A stretch of 64,000 nt of DNA from Phenylobacterium glaciei (GTDB lineage Bacteria; Pseudomonadota; Alphaproteobacteria; Caulobacterales; Caulobacteraceae), in contig NZ_JAGSGD010000001.1 in the NCBI RefSeq assembly GCF_016772415.1, positions 2,753,501 through 2,817,500 on the forward strand, read 5' to 3'. The notes under the pieces are model-generated. The model saw only the letters and a list, made by a program, of their open reading frames with translations. It was not told where the DNA came from and did not search any database. Below are positions 1-7,433 of this stretch, piece by piece. A program made the translations under genes and the position numbers. Each line of letters opens with the position of its first letter. The first letter of the stretch is position 1.

Positions 1-1
1 G

Positions 2-628
2 CACCTGGCGGCCGAGGCGCCGGGGCGGGCCGTGCCCTTGGAGCTGGACGTCACCAAGCCCGACCAGATCGCCGCGGCGGCCGCCCAGTGCGGCGACGTC
101 CAGCTCCTGATCAACAACGCCGGGGCCTTCCACAACCAGACCCTGATGACCGCCCCCGATCTGACCGCCGCCCGCGACGAGATGGAGGTCAACTATTTCG
201 GGCCCCTGACGCTCGCCCGCGCCTTCGCGCCCATCCTGGCCAGGAACGGCGGCGGGGCGATCTGCAACGTACTGTCGTCGGGCGGAATGGTCGCCGTACC
301 GGCCATGGGCGGCTACAGCCCGTCGAAGTTCGCCGGCCGCGCGGCGGCCACCTGCATCCGCGCTGAACTGGCCGGCCAGGGGACCACCGTCACCGCTCTG
401 ATCGTCGGCTCGGTGGACACCCGCATGGCCGCCCACGTGGCCGGGGCCAAGGAAGACCCCGCCGACATCGCCAAGGCGGGGCTTAACGCCATCCGCCGGG
501 GCATCGACGAACTGGACACCGACCGCATGGCCATCGAGGTGCGCGCCTCCCTGGCCCGCGACCCCAAAGCCCTGGAACGCAGCATGGCCAAGATGCTGAC
601 CGCCACCCAAGTCACCACCGGACGCTGA
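2..628 (+). CDS. SDR family oxidoreductase (5' end outside window)
   Basis: C-terminal ~208 residues of a short-chain dehydrogenase/reductase. The reading frame is open from base 2, so the true start and the Gly-rich nucleotide-binding loop lie upstream of the window; the GTG at 32 is an internal Val. Visible SDR landmarks are LELDVT (the acidic cofactor-pocket region), NNAG (structural motif after beta-4), the catalytic Ser region VLSSGG and the catalytic YSPSK (YxxxK). Such enzymes oxidise or reduce alcohols/ketones with NAD(P)(H) in the cytosol. It ends 5 bp before the DUF1295 gene, so the two are probably cotranscribed. The substrate cannot be read from the sequence. Confidence 0.85.
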   Translation, partial: HLAAEAPGRAVPLELDVTKPDQIAAAAAQCGDVQLLINNAGAFHNQTLMTAPDLTAARDEMEVNYFGPLTLARAFAPILARNGGGAICNVLSSGGMVAVPAMGGYSPSKFAGRAAATCIRAELAGQGTTVTALIVGSVDTRMAAHVAGAKEDPADIAKAGLNAIRRGIDELDTDRMAIEVRASLARDPKALERSMAKMLTATQVTTGR

Positions 629-633
629 CACCC

Positions 634-1446
634 ATGGACATCGCCCAACTGCTGCTGCTGAACGCCGGGGTCTCCATCGCCCTCTTCATCGGGCTGTGGC
701 TCTATTCGATCCGCATCCAGGACCCGAGCTTCATCGACAGCTGGTGGCCGCTGGGCATGGTCGTCATGGCCTGGACCAGCTACGCCATCACTGGCGGACG
801 GGGACCGCACGCGGCCCTGCTCACCGGACTGTGCGCCATCTGGGGCCTGCGGCTGGGCATCTACCTGCTGTGGCGCTGGCGCAAGCACGGCGCCGACCGC
901 CGCTACGCCACCATGATGGGCAAGGCCAAGCTGGAACGCGGCTGGGGCTACGCCAAGGCCTCGCTGCTGCTGGTCTTCGCTCTGCAGATGCCGCTGCAGT
1001 TCGTGGTCTGCCTGCCGGTGCAGTTGGGCCAGGTCCACGCCACCACCGATCTGGGGCCCATCGCCTGGGCTGGCGTGGCGCTGGCCGTCGTCGGCATCGC
1101 CTTCGAGAGCCTCGGCGACTGGCAGCTGATGACGTTCAAGGCCAACCCGGCCAACAACGGCAAGGTGCTGGACACCGGCCTGTGGCGCTACACCCGCCAT
1201 CCCAACTATTTTGGCGACGCCTGCACCTGGTGGGGCCTCTATCTGATCGCCGCCGACACCGGCCTGGTGGGCGCGCTCTCCATCGTCGGCCCGATCCTGA
1301 TCACCTTCCTGCTCACCAAGTGGAGCGGCGTGCCCACCGTCGAGGGGCGCATGCGCCGCAAGCGGCCGGACTACGAGGCCTATGTGGCCCGCACCTCGGG
1401 CTTCGTGCCGATGCCGCCGAAGAAGGTTGTCGCGGAGAGGGCCTAG
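634..1446 (+). CDS. DUF1295 family membrane protein (steroid 5-alpha reductase-like)
   Basis: 270-residue integral membrane protein with several hydrophobic helices (about residues 5-25, 35-60, 68-85, 105-130, 140-160, 190-225). The C-terminal part carries the steroid 5-alpha-reductase/isoprenylcysteine methyltransferase-like signature: TGLWRYTRHPNYFGD, then EGRMRRKRPDYEAYVARTSG, which in related enzymes contacts the cofactor. DUF1295 proteins are presumed NADPH-dependent lipid or steroid reductases, but function is not established for this branch. It follows the SDR gene by 5 bp in the same direction, suggesting a two-gene lipid or ketone reduction unit. Confidence 0.85.
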   Translation: MDIAQLLLLNAGVSIALFIGLWLYSIRIQDPSFIDSWWPLGMVVMAWTSYAITGGRGPHAALLTGLCAIWGLRLGIYLLWRWRKHGADRRYATMMGKAKLERGWGYAKASLLLVFALQMPLQFVVCLPVQLGQVHATTDLGPIAWAGVALAVVGIAFESLGDWQLMTFKANPANNGKVLDTGLWRYTRHPNYFGDACTWWGLYLIAADTGLVGALSIVGPILITFLLTKWSGVPTVEGRMRRKRPDYEAYVARTSGFVPMPPKKVVAERA

Positions 1447-1595
1447 CCCCCTCCGTCACGCGCTGACACGCGCGCCACCTCCCCCGATACGGCCTGCGGC
1501 CTGGGGGAGGAATTGAGAGCGCCTTATTCCTCCCCCAGCGCGCAGCGCGTTTCGGGGGAGGTGGATCCGAGCAGAGCGAGGAGACGGAGGGGGTT
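1445..1595. repeat. Nested intergenic palindrome (CCTCCCC family)
   Basis: The whole gap between the convergent DUF1295 and carotenoid oxygenase genes is a nested inverted repeat. Arms seen: CCCCCTCCGTC (1447-1457) with GACGGAGGGGG (1583-1593); CCACCTCCCCC (1475-1485) with GGGGGAGGTGG (1554-1564); and CCTGGGGGAGGAA (1500-1512) with TTCCTCCCCCAG (1527-1538). The order of arms allows one long hairpin about 150 nt in span. It probably also ends transcription from both sides. It has the look of a dispersed palindromic element (REP/MITE-like) rather than a simple terminator. Confidence 0.8.
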
Positions 1596-3054
1596 AGGCC
1601 CCCGCCAACATATCCCTCGGGGCCCAGACCGCGTGGGTGCCGCTGCACAGCTTGTGCGGCAGGCGGATGCGGCAGACTGGGCCGGCGGCGATGTCCTTGG
1701 CGTCCAGCAGGATGCACTCCGAGGTCCCGGCGTTTTCATCGGTGAGGAAGCTCACCAGATAGCCGTCATCCTCGTCCACCGCGCCGATGCGCGGGCAGAA
1801 GGGCGCCTCGCTGGCATAGACGCCCTCGGGCAGGATGAACTGGCTGCTCTCGCCGGTCTCCAGGTCGTGCTTCACGAAGCCGCGGAACAGGAACCAGCCC
1901 ACCTCAGCCACGGTGGAATAGGCGTAGCGGTACTTCCGCCCGGCATAGCGGGCGTTGATCATGCCGAATTCCAGGATGCGGTCGTCGAGGTGGCCCTCGG
2001 TGGTCTCGCCGGTCTTCAGGTTGAAGCGCCAGCGGTGAAGCTTGGGCTTGAAGCTGTGCTCGTCGAGATAGGCCATCATGTGCTCGAAGCCGGGGGGAGC
2101 TTCCTTGTGGGGCTGCGGGGTCGGGTCTTCCTGGAAGTAGCCGTCGAGGATGATCTCGTCGCCCTCCTCATAGGCGTTCAGCCAGTGCAGGACGTAGGTC
2201 GGCGCGGCCTCGAACCAGCGGATCTCGCCGCCGTGGCGCGGGACGATGGCAAAGCGCGAGGGGATGCCCTCGTGCAGCCGCACCGCATGGATGTTCCGCT
2301 CCAGCAGCTTGGCGTCCCAGAACACCGGCAGGTCATTGAGGATCGAGTAGTTGGTGGTGAAGGCCATGTCGTGCGGCAGGCGGGGGCCCGGCAGCGGGAT
2401 GGGGATATAGGTCTTCAGCCGGTTGTCGGGGCCCACCACGCCATAGTGCATGTAGGGGGCATGTTTGGAGTAGTTGAAGAACATCAGCTCGCCGGTGGCC
2501 TCGTCCACCTTGGGGTGGGCGCTGATTCCGTCGATGGGCACCCAGCTCTCCAGGCCCTCCTGCTCCAGGGTGAGCGGATCGAGGCGGTAGCCCTCCCCGC
2601 ACTGGTAGAAGGTCGAGAGCGCCTTGCCGGCGTGGACCACGACGTCGGTGGAGGACGAGTCCTTCAGGGAGCCATGCGCGCCCCAGCCCGGCCGTTTGGC
2701 CAGCTGGACGGGATCGGCAAGACCGCCCCACAGCGAACCCGCCGCCTCCTGCTCGGCCTGGAAGCCGCGGGTGCGGACGAAGCGGTTGCGGTAGCTGGCC
2801 TGGCCGTTCTTGAAATCGATCTGGTGGATCATCCCGTCGCCGTCGAAGGGATGGAAGCGGCCGAGCGGTTGCTGCACCTGGTTCTCGGTGTTGCGCAGGT
2901 AGACGCCGTCGAGGTCGGTGGGGATGGCGCCGGAGATCACCTCCAGCTCGGTGGCGTTGACCTCCTCGTGCAGCGGCGTCCAGGCCCCGTTGAGATAGGG
3001 GTGGTTGCTGGGCAGCAGCGACGTGACGACGGGGGCAAGCCGTTCGACCTTCAT
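1594..3054 (-). CDS. Carotenoid oxygenase (RPE65/CCO family)
   Basis: 486-residue non-haem Fe(II) carotenoid/stilbene/lignin-derived alkene cleavage oxygenase. The family uses four His ligands on a seven-bladed propeller; candidates here are in GISAHPKVDE, PRLPHDMAFT, VLHWLNAYEEGDE and the C-terminal SGTHAVWAPRD. Second-shell Glu residues are in NAYEE. Length (family 450-540) and the N-terminal NHPYLNGAWTPLHEE are typical. ATG at 3054 starts just ahead of the conserved N-terminus. The gene stands alone, convergent with the DUF1295 gene and divergent from the VOC gene. The bacterial branch includes lignostilbene dioxygenases as well as apocarotenal oxygenases, so the substrate is open. Confidence 0.9.
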   Translation of the reverse strand: MKVERLAPVVTSLLPSNHPYLNGAWTPLHEEVNATELEVISGAIPTDLDGVYLRNTENQVQQPLGRFHPFDGDGMIHQIDFKNGQASYRNRFVRTRGFQAEQEAAGSLWGGLADPVQLAKRPGWGAHGSLKDSSSTDVVVHAGKALSTFYQCGEGYRLDPLTLEQEGLESWVPIDGISAHPKVDEATGELMFFNYSKHAPYMHYGVVGPDNRLKTYIPIPLPGPRLPHDMAFTTNYSILNDLPVFWDAKLLERNIHAVRLHEGIPSRFAIVPRHGGEIRWFEAAPTYVLHWLNAYEEGDEIILDGYFQEDPTPQPHKEAPPGFEHMMAYLDEHSFKPKLHRWRFNLKTGETTEGHLDDRILEFGMINARYAGRKYRYAYSTVAEVGWFLFRGFVKHDLETGESSQFILPEGVYASEAPFCPRIGAVDEDDGYLVSFLTDENAGTSECILLDAKDIAAGPVCRIRLPHKLCSGTHAVWAPRDMLAGA

Positions 3055-3186
3055 GGAATTACGTGTCCTCGGTTGGCGGCCCTTCTGAGACGAGGCCTGA
3101 TCGCACCCTAACCCCGGCTAGGCGCGCGCGCGAGGGCGCCGTTGGGGCAACTTGCATGCGGGCTTGGGAGGGCGGAAGCTCGCCCC

Positions 3187-4056
3187 ATGCTTACCGAAAT
3201 CGACCGCGTCCTGCTGGCCACCCCCGACACCGAAGCCACCGCCGCCAAGTGGAAGGCCTTGCTGGGCGCCCAGGAGGTGTCGCGCGACGCCCTGCCCGGC
3301 CTGGCGGCCAAACGGCTGACCCTGCGGCTGGGGACCTCGGATATCGAACTGCTGGAGCCCGACGGGACCGGCGCGGTGGAGACCGCCTTGAAGCGGCGCG
3401 GCCGCGCGCACCTGTTCGCCGCCGGCGCGGCGTCGCCCGATCCGGGCCAGGTGGCGGAAACGGCGCGCGCCCATGGGGCGGCGCACCGGGCCGAAGATGG
3501 GCGGCACTATCTGACCCTGACCATCGAGAACGCCCCGATCGCCTTCGTGATCTCCGAGCCCGCCGAGCGCAAACCCGCCGGTCTGGTGGACTTCCTCTAT
3601 GAGGCCACCGTGCTGGCCGCTGATCAGGCGGGCGCGGTGAAGCAGATCTCCGACGCCTTCGGCCTGGATCCCGCGACCTTCACCACCATCACCTCCGAGG
3701 CCTTCGGCTATACAGGGGTGCTGACCCTGTTCGAGGCCGGCAAGCTGCACCGGTTCGAGGTGATCACCGCCACGGCCCCCGACAAGACCCTGGGCCGCTA
3801 TCAGGCCCGCGAGGGCGCCGGCTTCTATATGGGCTTCTGCGAGGCCTCCGACATGGGCGCCATCGAGCGGGCCTGCGCGGCCCACGGCGCGGGCATCACC
3901 ATCGACCGGCCCGAGGCTCGGCCCCCGGCCCTGAACTCCGACCAGCTCTGGCTGCACCCCCCCAGCCTCGGCGGCATGATGCTGGGGGTCTCGCGGCCGA
4001 CCATGGCCTGGAACTGGTCGGGGCATCCCGAGCGGGTGGAAAGGATCGACGCATGA
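3187..4056 (+). CDS. VOC family (glyoxalase-like) protein
   Basis: 289-residue cytosolic protein of the vicinal-oxygen-chelate fold. The first half starts MLTEIDRVLLATPDTEATAAKWKA, the usual first strand-helix of a VOC module; a second module begins near LVDFLYEATVLAADQAGAVKQ. ATG 3187 was chosen because homology starts there; the frame continues upstream but with unrelated residues. Its stop overlaps the start of the enoyl-CoA hydratase by 4 bp (ATGA), so the two are translationally coupled and may act in one CoA-thioester pathway. Metal ligands cannot be assigned with confidence by eye. Confidence 0.8.
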   Translation: MLTEIDRVLLATPDTEATAAKWKALLGAQEVSRDALPGLAAKRLTLRLGTSDIELLEPDGTGAVETALKRRGRAHLFAAGAASPDPGQVAETARAHGAAHRAEDGRHYLTLTIENAPIAFVISEPAERKPAGLVDFLYEATVLAADQAGAVKQISDAFGLDPATFTTITSEAFGYTGVLTLFEAGKLHRFEVITATAPDKTLGRYQAREGAGFYMGFCEASDMGAIERACAAHGAGITIDRPEARPPALNSDQLWLHPPSLGGMMLGVSRPTMAWNWSGHPERVERIDA

Positions 4057-4829
4057 ACGACCCCGTCCTGAAGGTCGCCGATGAGGGCCGAATCCGCGTC
4101 CTGACCCTGAACCGCCCAGCCCAGCTCAACTCCATGAACGACGCGCTATATGACGCCTGCGCGGTGGCCCTGATGGACGCCGCCGACGATCCAGGCGTGG
4201 CGGTGGTGATCCTCACCGGTGAGGGCCGCGCCTTCTGCGCCGGCCAGGACCTGGCGGAGATGGCCGACCGCCCGGTCTATCCGAAGGGCGAGCGCCACGG
4301 CTTCGTCCCGTTCATGGAGGCGCTGGAAAGCTTCCCCAAGCCGCTGATCGCCGCGGTGAATGGGCTCGGCGTCGGCATCGGCCTGACGATGCTGCCCTAT
4401 TGCGACCTGGTGTTCATCGATCCCACAGGGCGCCTGCGCGCGCCCTTCGTGACCCTGGGCGTGACCGCCGAGGCCGGAAGCACCGTCCTGCTGCCGGCCC
4501 TGATCGGCTGGGCCAACGCTGCCGAGGTCCTCTATACCGGCCGCTGGGTGGACGCCCCGACCGCGGTCGCCTATGGCCTGGCCCGCGAGGTCAGCGCGCC
4601 GGGCAAGGTGCTGGACCGCGCCTTGGAGGCCGCGGCCCTGATCGCCCCCAATCCCATCGCCTCGCTGGTGGCCACAAAGCAGCTGCTGATCACGGCCCGG
4701 TTCGAAACCGTGCGCGCCGCAAGACTAAGAGAGAGCGCCGTTTTCGACGGCTTGGAGGGCGGACCCGCCAATCTGGAGGCCTTGGCGGCTTTCCGCGAGA
4801 AGCGTCCGGCGGACTTTTCCGGCCTCTAG
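4053..4829 (+). CDS. Enoyl-CoA hydratase/isomerase family protein
   Basis: 258-residue crotonase-fold enzyme acting on acyl-CoA thioesters. Oxyanion-hole segments are GRAFCAGQDLAEM (about residues 56-68) and NGLGVGIGLTM (about 99-109). In the second segment the usual Glu of classic hydratases is not evident, while LGVTAEAGSTVLLPALIG resembles isomerase/PaaG-like members. A PaaG-like ring-epoxide isomerase or a general enoyl-CoA isomerase is possible; neither is proven. It overlaps the preceding VOC gene by 4 bp. A long regulatory gap follows before the flagellin gene. Confidence 0.85.
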   Translation: MNDPVLKVADEGRIRVLTLNRPAQLNSMNDALYDACAVALMDAADDPGVAVVILTGEGRAFCAGQDLAEMADRPVYPKGERHGFVPFMEALESFPKPLIAAVNGLGVGIGLTMLPYCDLVFIDPTGRLRAPFVTLGVTAEAGSTVLLPALIGWANAAEVLYTGRWVDAPTAVAYGLAREVSAPGKVLDRALEAAALIAPNPIASLVATKQLLITARFETVRAARLRESAVFDGLEGGPANLEALAAFREKRPADFSGL

Positions 4830-4925
4830 CCCGCTTCAGATAAGAATTTTCGCGGGCGGGTGCGACAAAATGGACCGTGTCCGCCGACCGACGTTCTTAA
4901 CAGCCGCACCCTCGCCGGCGAGGCA

Positions 4926-5056
4926 GAGTCACGCTGAATCGCCCAAGAGTCATGGGCCGCAGCCCCCCGGCCCCCGAGACTCTTGTCGCCGTTCGTTATG
5001 ACTCTTGGTGAATCAACATTAAGGAACAGCGAGAGTATTCCCATGATTCATGACTC
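4926..5056. promoter_or_regulatory. Repeated GAGTCA/TGACTC motifs upstream of flagellin
   Basis: In the 339-bp gap before the flagellin gene, the hexamer GAGTCA or its complement occurs at 4926-4931, 4947-4952, 4999-5004 and 5051-5056. The middle pair lies within an imperfect inverted repeat, GAATCGCCCAAGAGTCAT (4936-4953) against ATGACTCTTGGTGAATC (4998-5014). GATTCA also recurs at 5045. I found no convincing sigma-54 -24/-12 element. The rest of the gap (4830-4925 and 5057-5168) holds the flagellin leader and nothing else recognisable. The regulator is unknown. Confidence 0.5.
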
Positions 5057-5168
5057 GGAAATCTCTGCGTAACGATTCACGAACCCTGCCCGACTACAAA
5101 GGTCACAGAGCAAAAATGCTTGCGGTCACCAAAACGGTGAACGAAACCTAAAAGTGGGGTTATCTACG

Positions 5169-5990
5169 ATGCCGAATAGCGTCAATACTAACGTCGGGGC
5201 CATGGTTGCCCTGCAGAACCTGAACCAGACCAGCTCTGAGCTGATGACGGTCCAGAACCGCATCAACACCGGCAAGAAGATCGCTTCCGCCAAGGACAAC
5301 GGCGCCATCTGGGCCATCGCTCAGAACCAGCGTGCGACCTCCGGCTCGCTGAACGCCGTGAAGGACTCCCTGCAACGCTCGCAATCGACCGTGGACGTCG
5401 CCATGGCCGGCGGCGAAGCCGTGTCCGACCTGCTTCTGCAAATGAAGGAAAAGGCCCTGGCGGCCTCCGACTCCAGCCTCGACACCGCCTCGCGCGGCGC
5501 GCTGAACGAAGACTTCAAGGCTCTGCGTGACCAAGTGACGAAGTCGGTCGCGAACGCCACCTTCAACGGGGTGAACATGATCAAGAGCGGCGGCACCACC
5601 ATCGCGGCCCTGGCCAACGACGACGGCACGTCCAAGATCACCGTCCAGGCGCAAGACCTGTCGCTGTCGGGCATCGGCCTGTCGACCACCTCGTCGATCG
5701 GCACCCAGACCGCCGCGTCGCAGATGATCACCGACGTCAGCACCGCCATCGGCAACGTCTCGACCGCTCTGTCGAAGATGGGTACGGGCTCCAAGTCGCT
5801 CGGCGCCCACATGACCTTCGTCAGCAAGCTGCAAGACTCCATCGACGCCGGTGTGGGTAACCTCGTCGACGCCGACCTGGCCAAGGAAAGCGCGCGACTG
5901 ACCTCGCTGCAGACCAAGCAACAGCTTGGCGTGCAGGCGCTGTCGATCGCCAACAGCTCTTCGTCGGGCCTGCTCAGCCTCTTCCGCTAA
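5169..5990 (+). CDS. Flagellin
   Basis: 273-residue filament subunit, the same length class as the Caulobacter FljK/L/M/N flagellins. The start [20 protein letters not shown] at 5169 matches the conserved N-terminus; a GTG 15 bp upstream is in frame but not conserved. The N-terminal D0/D1 coiled coil covers about residues 1-100 and the C-terminal one about 200-273, ending [12 protein letters not shown]. The central D2 part is short, as in this family. No cysteine is present. The gene is alone, with a long leader (5' leaders of Caulobacter flagellin mRNAs are targets of FlbT) and its own terminator. No flaF, flbT or flagellin modification gene is nearby. Confidence 0.95.
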   Translation: MPNSVNTNVGAMVALQNLNQTSSELMTVQNRINTGKKIASAKDNGAIWAIAQNQRATSGSLNAVKDSLQRSQSTVDVAMAGGEAVSDLLLQMKEKALAASDSSLDTASRGALNEDFKALRDQVTKSVANATFNGVNMIKSGGTTIAALANDDGTSKITVQAQDLSLSGIGLSTTSSIGTQTAASQMITDVSTAIGNVSTALSKMGTGSKSLGAHMTFVSKLQDSIDAGVGNLVDADLAKESARLTSLQTKQQLGVQALSIANSSSSGLLSLFR

Positions 5991-6021
5991 GCCCCGACCA
6001 GACCTCCAGTATGCGTACAGG

Positions 6022-6052
6022 AAGGGAGGCTCCTCACGGGGCCTCCCTTTTT
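6022..6052 (+). terminator. Rho-independent terminator of flagellin gene
   Basis: Hairpin AAGGGAGGC (6022-6030) with GCCTCCCTT (6041-6049), a 10-nt loop and a run of T (6048-6052). It lies 32 bp after the flagellin stop codon. Confidence 0.9.
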
Positions 6053-6064
6053 GTTGCGCGCGGA

Positions 6065-6078
6065 TGAAAGCGCTTTCA
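6065..6078. promoter_or_regulatory. Orphan LacI-type palindrome
   Basis: Perfect 14-bp palindrome TGAAAGCGCTTTCA just behind the flagellin terminator. It fits the TGWAANCGNTNWCA pattern bound by LacI/CcpA-type regulators. No start codon of a plausible gene follows on either strand, so the gene it served is probably lost. The stretch 6079-6175 shows nothing else. Confidence 0.4.
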
Positions 6079-6175
6079 CCCTTCCCATGCCCCAGCCCCG
6101 GGAGGTGGTGGCCGCAGCGCGGGCGTCGAGGCGCACAAGGAGAACCCGCGCCGCCCCGTGCAGCGGTCCTGTGCT

Positions 6176-6376
6176 TCAGGCCGGAACGGTTGCTCCGACC
6201 TTGATCAGGTCGAGGACCTCGTCCGTGGGCCGCACGTCGCCGAAGCTGCGGTAGACGTTGTAGAGGGCGGCGTTGTGGTCCTGATCACGGCGCGCGGCGT
6301 TCCCGTCGGCCACCATGATGACCCGCAGGCCGAGCGTGCTGGCGTCGCGAGTGGCGAACAGACCACGAACATTGAC
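6176..6376 (-). pseudogene. 3' fragment of an isochorismatase-family hydrolase gene
   Basis: Reading the minus strand from 6376 to a TGA at 6176-6178 gives about 66 residues without stop codons: ATRDASTLGLRVIMVADGNA, then RRDQDHNAALYNVYRSFGDV and RPTDEVLDLI. This is the C-terminal third of isochorismatase/cysteine-hydrolase proteins (pattern ..RDAxxxGYRVxVVxDAxAARxxxxHxAALxxxxRxFGDVRxTDEVL). The catalytic Asp/Lys/Cys portion is missing and homology stops abruptly near 6375, about 43 bp from the tRNA-His 3' end. There is no start codon or ribosome site. It is a deletion remnant. Confidence 0.75.
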
Positions 6377-6418
6377 AAATCTGTGGGGGTTTCGCCGCCG
6401 GATCGGCGGGGTCAGCGA

Positions 6419-6495
6419 TGGTACCGCCTCTCAGGCTTGAACTGAGGACCTCCGGTTCCACAAACCGGCGCTCTAACCAACTGAGCTAAGGCGGC
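6419..6495 (-). tRNA. tRNA-His (GTG), CCA encoded
   Basis: Complete cloverleaf on the minus strand. Acceptor GCCGCCT (6495-6489) pairs with AGGCGGT (6429-6423), with a G1-U72 pair. D stem is GCTC/GAGC, anticodon stem CCGGT/ACCGG with loop TTGTGGA (anticodon GUG), T stem CTCAG/CTGAG. Discriminator is A73 (6422) and CCA is encoded (6421-6419). There is no unpaired G opposite position 73, the form reported for Caulobacter-type alphaproteobacteria. Confidence 0.95.
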
Positions 6496-6535
6496 GCATC
6501 GCGAAGGCGTGTTCTAGTCGGGCGCGGCGCCCGGA

Positions 6536-7354
6536 TCAAGCGGCGGACGACCGCAGCGCGGCCCTAAATCGCCGGCTCCCGGCCAGGGTTTCGCCTGAGG
6601 TGAGGCGGAGGTTGAAATCGCCGCTGGATTTGGTCTCCACCTGGGCGACGGCGGCGCGGCTGACCAGGCGCGAGCGGTGGATGCGGACGAAGCCCGCCAG
6701 GCGTCGCTCCATCTGCGCCAGGGAGGCGCGGTGCAGGACGGCCCCACCCCGGGTGTGCAGTTCCACATAGTTGCCGGCCGCCTCCACCCAGAGGAGGTCG
6801 GCCACCGGCACGAAGACCCGGCGCGCGCCGTCGCGCACCTCCAGGACATCGGGCGTGTCGTGGATCGGGATGCCGCGGGCGCGGAACTGCCGCCAGAGGG
6901 GATAGCCGGCCAGGGTCCCGGCATAGATCAACAGGTCCTTGCGCAGCTCGTAGGGCCAGTCCCCGAGCGGCCCCAGGGCGTGGTAGACGCCGCCGATGAG
7001 GCTGTAGGCGGCGCTGCGCAGCAGACCCATGCCGATGACATGGAACAGCGAGAAGACCAGGCCGCCGGCGATGTAGACTGCGACCCAGGTGAAGGGCCGC
7101 TCCAGGCGCGGCGGCCAGCGCCGGACCAGCCACAGCATCCCCGGCAGCAGGGCGGTGAACACCACGCCGCTGGATACCTCCCAGACGGTCGGCTCCCACC
7201 AGGACACCGGCTGTCCGAACCGAGCGCGGTCGTGCAGCGTGCTGAAGATGTCGACGACGATCACGCCGCCAGCGAACAGCGCAAACAGGCCGATGAACAG
7301 CAGGTCGCCCCGCCGGTCCTCGTCCCCCTCGCCGATCCGATCTCGCGTCGTCAT
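6536..7354 (-). CDS. LytTR-domain regulator with membrane-anchored N-terminus
   Basis: 272-residue protein. The N-terminal half has four hydrophobic helices (about residues 18-40, 60-80, 90-115 and 135-155). A LytTR DNA-binding domain follows from about 175: DLLWVEAAGNYVELHTRGGA, LAGFVRIHRSRLVSRAAVAQ, GETLAGSRRFRAAL. The family binds direct-repeat promoters and normally needs a sensor or binding partner; here the membrane part itself is the likely signal input. ATG 7354 was preferred over an upstream in-frame TTG (7372) because the latter lies in the tonB terminator region. It is monocistronic, with tRNA-His downstream. Confidence 0.88.
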   Translation of the reverse strand: MTTRDRIGEGDEDRRGDLLFIGLFALFAGGVIVVDIFSTLHDRARFGQPVSWWEPTVWEVSSGVVFTALLPGMLWLVRRWPPRLERPFTWVAVYIAGGLVFSLFHVIGMGLLRSAAYSLIGGVYHALGPLGDWPYELRKDLLIYAGTLAGYPLWRQFRARGIPIHDTPDVLEVRDGARRVFVPVADLLWVEAAGNYVELHTRGGAVLHRASLAQMERRLAGFVRIHRSRLVSRAAVAQVETKSSGDFNLRLTSGETLAGSRRFRAALRSSAA

Positions 7355-7370
7355 GGCGCCAGCATAGCGC

Positions 7371-7403
7371 AAAGAAAAAGCCCCGGAGGCGAACCTCCGG
7401 GGC
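7371..7403 (-). terminator. Terminator of exbB-exbD-tonB operon
   Basis: Hairpin GCCCCGGAGG (7380-7389) with CCTCCGGGGC (7394-7403) and a CGAA loop. Read on the minus strand it is followed by CTTTTTCTTT. T residues on the other side (7411-7415) would let it work in both directions. Confidence 0.9.
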
Positions 7404-7433
7404 CAATTCGTTTTTGCAGGGGAGCCCGGAGGC

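Noticed and set aside
1513..3111. Long plus-strand open frame opposite the carotenoid oxygenase.
   Set aside because: Codon-bias shadow of the real minus-strand gene; no family motifs and no ribosome site.
5057..5168. Sigma-54 promoter for flagellin.
   Set aside because: GG and GC dinucleotides at the required -24/-12 spacing were not found; the ATGCTTGC near 5117 lacks a matching GG 10 bp before it.
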